Below, one piece after another: positions 60,390 through 64,000 of a DNA stretch of 64,000 bases. This DNA comes from Chryseobacterium pennipullorum (GTDB lineage Bacteria; Bacteroidota; Bacteroidia; Flavobacteriales; Weeksellaceae): NCBI RefSeq assembly GCF_003384725.1, contig NZ_QNVV01000004.1, forward strand, positions 177,052 to 241,051. The letters are read 5' to 3'. The stretch's first letter is position 1; every line of letters begins with the position of its first letter. A model generated the notes under the pieces. The model made no database searches and was not told the origin of the DNA. It was given only the letters and a program-made list of their open reading frames with translations. Position numbers and translations under genes: made by a program.

Positions 60390-62018
60390 ATGGACATCGA
60401 ATTTAACAAACGAGAAGATCAAAACAGATTAAAACTATCAGAAATCAATCGCTTGCTTGCCGAAATTAAAAAGGGCGGTGGAGAAAAGAGACTTCAGAAG
60501 CTTCGGGACGAGGGAAAAATGACCGCAAGAGAAAGAATAGAGTATCTTCTCGACAAAGATTCAGATTCCATAGAGGTAGGTGCTTTTGCCGGATATGAGA
60601 TGTATAAAGAGCACGGTGGCTGCCCTAGCGGCGGGGTGGTTGTAGTGATTGGATATGTGTCCGGAAGACAATGTATTGTAGTTGCTAACGATGCCTCTGT
60701 AAAGGCTGGAGCCTGGTTTCCGATCACCGGAAAGAAAAACCTGAGAGCACAGGAAATTGCGATGGAAAATAAACTACCGATCATCTACCTTGTAGATTCT
60801 GCCGGCGTATATCTTCCTATGCAGGATGAGATATTTCCGGATAAAGAGCATTTCGGGCGTATATTCAGAAACAATGCTAAAATGAGCTCTATGGGGATCA
60901 TTCAGATTTCTGCTGTTATGGGAAGCTGTGTAGCCGGAGGGGCTTATCTGCCTATCATGAGTGATGAAGCAATGATTGTGGATAAAACAGGTTCTATTTT
61001 CCTTGCAGGTAGCTATTTGGTGAAAGCAGCGATTGGAGAAAGTATAGATAACGAAACTCTTGGCGGAGCTACTACGCACTGTTCCATTTCAGGAGTTACG
61101 GATTATAAAGCTAAAGATGATAAGGATGCTTTAAACAGGATCAAAAACATTATGAAGTCGATCGGCAGTACCGAAAAAGCAGGATTCGACAGAATAGAAA
61201 GTTTTCCTCCGAAAGAAAATCCTGAAAATATTTTTGGAATCATGCCGGTTTCGAGAGCCGAACAATATGACACTTATGAGATCATCAAATGTATTGTGGA
61301 TAACTCAGAATATGAAGAGTATAAACCCGACTACGGCAAGAGCATCATCTGTGCTACAGCAAGAGTGGATGGCTGGTCTGTTGGGATCGTAGCCAACCAG
61401 AGGAAGCTGGTAAAAAGCGGTAAGGGAGAAATGCAGTTTGGAGGTGTTATTTATTCAGATTCTGCGGATAAAGCAACGCGTTTCATTGCCAACTGCAATC
61501 AGAGAAAGATTCCATTAATCTTCCTGCAGGACGTTACAGGATTCATGGTAGGGTCCAAGTCTGAGCACGGTGGAATTATCAAAGACGGGGCGAAGATGGT
61601 AAATGCAGTTTCCAACTCTGTGGTACCTAAATTCACGATCATTACAGGAAACTCATACGGAGCAGGAAATTATGCAATGTGTGGAAAAGCTTATGATCCG
61701 AGACTTATCGTTGCATGGCCATGGGCTGATCTTGCAGTAATGGGAGGAGCACAGGCCGCAAAAGTATTAGCCCAGATCCAGGAATCCACTTTAAAGAAAC
61801 AAGGAAAAGAAATCACTGAAGAAGAGCACAACGAAATATTAGATACGATTTCAAAAAAATACCAGAAGCAAACTGAATCTACCTATGCAGCAGCACGATT
61901 ATGGACTGATGCCATTATCAATCCTGCAGATACCAGAAAATGGATTTCTATGGGGATTGAGGCGGCTAATCATGCTCCTATTACTGAAAAGTTTAATTTA
62001 GGAGTAATACAGGTATAA
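60390..62018 (+). CDS. Acyl-CoA carboxylase carboxyltransferase (beta) subunit
   Basis: 542 residues. KMTARERIEYLLDKDS opens the carboxyltransferase fold. GGVVVVIGYVSGRQCIVVANDASVKAGAWFP, IYLVDSAGVYLPMQDEIFPDKEHFGRIF and later PLIFLQDVTGFMVGSKSEHGGIIKDGAKM are the acyl-CoA and biotin-binding regions. AWPWADLAVMGGAQAAKVL near the C-terminus is conserved. It transfers carboxyl from biotin to an acyl-CoA; sequence blocks favour methylcrotonyl- over propionyl-CoA, without certainty. No biotin carboxylase subunit gene is in the window. Confidence 0.9.
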   Translation: MDIEFNKREDQNRLKLSEINRLLAEIKKGGGEKRLQKLRDEGKMTARERIEYLLDKDSDSIEVGAFAGYEMYKEHGGCPSGGVVVVIGYVSGRQCIVVANDASVKAGAWFPITGKKNLRAQEIAMENKLPIIYLVDSAGVYLPMQDEIFPDKEHFGRIFRNNAKMSSMGIIQISAVMGSCVAGGAYLPIMSDEAMIVDKTGSIFLAGSYLVKAAIGESIDNETLGGATTHCSISGVTDYKAKDDKDALNRIKNIMKSIGSTEKAGFDRIESFPPKENPENIFGIMPVSRAEQYDTYEIIKCIVDNSEYEEYKPDYGKSIICATARVDGWSVGIVANQRKLVKSGKGEMQFGGVIYSDSADKATRFIANCNQRKIPLIFLQDVTGFMVGSKSEHGGIIKDGAKMVNAVSNSVVPKFTIITGNSYGAGNYAMCGKAYDPRLIVAWPWADLAVMGGAQAAKVLAQIQESTLKKQGKEITEEEHNEILDTISKKYQKQTESTYAAARLWTDAIINPADTRKWISMGIEAANHAPITEKFNLGVIQV

Positions 62019-62043
62019 CAAAAAATTATTATTGTAGGAATAC

Positions 62044-62074
62044 AAAAAGGTTGGCCTTTCGGCCAACCTTTTTT
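62044..62074 (+). terminator. Strong terminator of the carboxylase gene
   Basis: AAAAGGTTGGCC, loop TTTC, GGCCAACCTTTTTT: a perfect 12-bp stem with T run. Confidence 0.9.
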
Positions 62075-62168
62075 AATATAAATGAATTTTACTTTATATT
62101 GTTAGAAAGCGCTATCACATTTATTTCTTTTCTATAGTTTGATGTTTGACTCTAATCCACAGTTTAGC

Positions 62169-63388
62169 TTATTTAATGCTGGCTGCAACTGCACGGATTA
62201 ATGCAATTTTTCTACCGTCAGCAATATCTATATCGTCCGCATACCTTTTATCGGCGCCGTTCGATATAATAATAATATTTTCTTTAGGATTTACATAGGC
62301 AAACTGACCATATACTCCAATCGCAGTAAATTCATTATCTATTCTATTTTCCGGAATCCACCACTGGTTTTTATAGCCCATATTTGTATCTGAGTTTTTC
62401 CTGATTCCCGGTAACAGATGCGTGTCTTTTGGACTTATTGTTATGGACTGTTTTATCCATTCCTCAGATAGAATCTGCTGATTTTTGCTGTTTTTTCCTT
62501 TATTTATCATCAGTAAAACTGCTTTAGCATAATCCCTTGGAGTCGTCATTAAACCTCCGTAAGCCATTGCTACACCGTCTCCATTGGTTGAAAGATAAGC
62601 AGTAGATTCAGGAAAAATCCTATTCCAAAGATTTTCCTTAAAAAAGTCAATATATGGTTTCTTAGTTGCACCCTCTATAACCATTCCAAGAATCTGAGTT
62701 TCCACACTGGCATATTTATTAAAAGTGCCTGATGGATGAGCTCTTTTCAGACTTAATATAAATTTAATCAGATCCGCTTTACCCTTTCCATATGAATCGG
62801 AAAGCTTTGCCACTCCCGAATTAAAGTCTGCCATATCTTCTGACCACTCAATTCCTGATGACATATTAAGAACATCCTGAATAGGAACTTCACTATATAC
62901 ACTTCCTTTCAATTCGGGTACATATTTCGAAATTGGATCATTTAAATCTTTTATATACCCTTTATCAAGGGATATCCCAATGAGTAAACTTGTGATAGAT
63001 TTGGTACAAGAGAAAAAAATCACGGGCACATTTTTCTTATTGCCTTTATAGTATTCTTCAAAAACTATTTTGCCGTCTTTTATAACAAGCAGAGAGGTAT
63101 AATCTCTATCTTTTATTTCTTCTGAAATGTCATAGTTCTTGCCTTTATAATTAAAAGTTTTGGGAAGATTAATATTTTGGCCTGTAGGCAGAATAAAAGG
63201 TGAATCTGATTGACTTATTCTTACCCCTTTAAAAACTTCAGGATTTCTAAAATTTTCCGTTAATTTTTCGCTGTCTGCAAGTACACTTTTAAATGTAAGC
63301 TTTTCGTTTTTTTTTCCTGGGAATGACTCTCAATCGCAATAGATACGAAAGAGATGAGTAAGGCTGTATTTAATATTTTTTTCATCAT
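62169..63388 (-). pseudogene. Serine hydrolase (beta-lactamase family), frameshifted in an A9 tract
   Basis: ATG at 63388 (or 63385) gives a signal peptide ending ESHSQ in the zero frame, then the frame stops after about 40 residues. One base off, the frame runs open from the nine-A tract (T run at 63307-63315 on the plus strand) through TFKSVLADSEKL and SDSPFILPTG to the hydrolase domain. The domain has S-C-T-K in FFSCTKS (SxxK) and then LNMSSGIEWSEDMADF. A 10-A tract would restore one ~405-residue secreted protein. Family: class C beta-lactamase-like esterase/peptidase. The break may be real, phase-variable or an assembly error. Confidence 0.8.
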
Positions 63389-63621
63389 TTTATTTCTTAT
63401 ATTATTTTAAACACCTATTATCAAATATACATATTCTCCACATTCACAGCAACATCCAGCTCCAGATTAGGTAAGTTGTACAGCAATTGCAAATAAATAG
63501 GAAAAATTTTACACTATATAAAAATTATAGGCTAAGAACGTTCGGTTTTTACGATGGAAAATACGGTTAAGAGTAGTATTACACTATAAGGGTAGCAATG
63601 AAAAGGCGGTAAATATGTTTG

Positions 63622-63666
63622 TTGCTGGTTGTTTCGTTGCTGGTTGAGTAGTTGGTGGATTGGTAG
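63622..63666. repeat. 15-base tandem repeat, three degenerate copies
   Basis: TTGCTGGTTGTTTCG, TTGCTGGTTGAGTAG and TTGGTGGATTGGTAG (15 bases each), followed by TTGCC. The first nine bases are identical in copies 1 and 2. Confidence 0.6.
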
Positions 63667-63692
63667 TTGCCTTAAGTATAAAGCAAAAAAAA

Positions 63693-63721
63693 AAATCCTT
63701 TATCTTGACGATAAAGGATTT
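63693..63721 (-). terminator. rRNA operon terminator
   Basis: AAATCCTTTATC (63693-63704), loop TTGAC, GATAAAGGATTT (63710-63721): a perfect 12-bp stem. In the minus direction it is followed by about eight T residues (plus-strand A run from 63685). It lies 16 bases past 5S rRNA. Confidence 0.85.
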
Positions 63722-63737
63722 TTAAAAATAAAATAAA

Positions 63738-63846
<109 letters not shown>

Positions 63847-63956
63847 AGAAGGTATATAGCTTTAAGCATCAGGCTTCACGCCTTAAGCTTATTGCGTTTT
63901 AATCGATAAAAACTTTCACAAAGAGCTAACCTTGCTGCACTTTCGTGCGCCATATC

Positions 63957-64000
63957 AGGCTATAAATCTACGGGTAATTAGTACTACTCGGCTATGACAT
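63957..64000 (-). rRNA. rrl: 3' end of 23S ribosomal RNA, cut by the window edge
   Basis: Read on the minus strand, ATGTCATAGCCGAGTAGT then ACTAATTACCCGT is the conserved last helix of 23S rRNA of Bacteroidetes. About 44 bases are in the window; 23S runs off the right edge, with 16S expected beyond. The 110-base spacer to 5S has no tRNA. Confidence 0.85.

Larger units (their letters stand above)
63389..63736. other. Intergenic region between the hydrolase and the rRNA operon
   Basis: About 350 bases. It contains a 15-base tandem repeat (63622-63666), two copies of TTACACTATA (near 63510 and 63579), and the rRNA terminator at 63693-63721. No gene-like frame was found. Confidence 0.45.

Noticed and set aside
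63847..63956. Possible tRNA in the 23S-5S spacer
   Set aside because: No cloverleaf or conserved T-loop could be found in the ~110 bases.

Overview
The window looks like a chromosomal segment of a low-GC Bacteroidetes of the class Flavobacteriia, most likely Chryseobacterium or a close relative in the Weeksellaceae. The reasons are type IX secretion (T9SS) related genes (PorP/SprF-like, PorV/PorQ-like, a C-terminal sorting-domain protein), a DUF3822 gene next to rsmD, start codons without Shine-Dalgarno sequences, and repeated TAnnTTTG promoter -7 boxes. The species call is inference from gene content; no search was run.

Most of the window is ordinary chromosome. From the left it holds ruvX (cut by the window edge), a SixA-like phosphatase overlapping an archaemetzincin lipoprotein, a secreted serine hydrolase, small secreted proteins, a YfcE-like phosphoesterase, an Smr protein, DUF3822, rsmD, a divergent HxlR regulator/nitroreductase pair, and murI. 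After the accessory island come hemW, a PorP/SprF-like protein, an RluD-like pseudouridine synthase, a PASTA protein, ddl, coaD, a TRIC channel, a TPR membrane protein, folA, a LemA-TPM-TPM operon, a Kef-type antiporter with its flavodoxin-like partner, a head-GIN lipoprotein, an M3 oligopeptidase, a YchJ/SEC-C protein, a SlyD-like PPIase, a VF530 protein, sbcDC, an LLM flavoprotein, a TIKI/TraB-like protein, a DPP-IV-type S9 peptidase, YceI, a DODA-type dioxygenase, a lipoprotein subtilase, two GNAT acetyltransferases, hutH, uvrC, an EamA-PorV/Q-hypothetical operon, an acyl-CoA carboxylase beta subunit, and a serine hydrolase broken by a one-base shift. The right edge holds 5S rRNA and the 3' end of 23S rRNA, both on the minus strand.

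The most unusual region is about 9.3-19.0 kb on the minus strand. In transcription order it has a fibre-like coiled-coil protein, a short protein joining a YD-repeat motif to a T9SS sorting domain, and a 2287-residue secreted SpvB/FG-GAP/RHS protein. The RHS core is followed by a variable tip whose motifs (YIGPG ... HDRAY ... AD) match a compact parvovirus-VP1-type phospholipase A2. A beta-propeller-like lipoprotein overlaps its stop codon by 4 bases. I read this as a polymorphic membrane-attacking toxin with a candidate membrane-anchored immunity protein and a T9SS-linked accessory protein. The domains are seen in the sequence; the toxin/immunity roles are inferred.

Other points of note are a perfect 16-bp inverted repeat giving one operator-like site to each of the divergent hxlR and nitroreductase genes, two copies of a dispersed palindromic repeat, a likely structured small RNA at 60.1-60.25 kb, a 50-residue basic small protein at 38.2 kb, and several strong bidirectional terminators. 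No tRNA, CRISPR array or intact insertion sequence was found.
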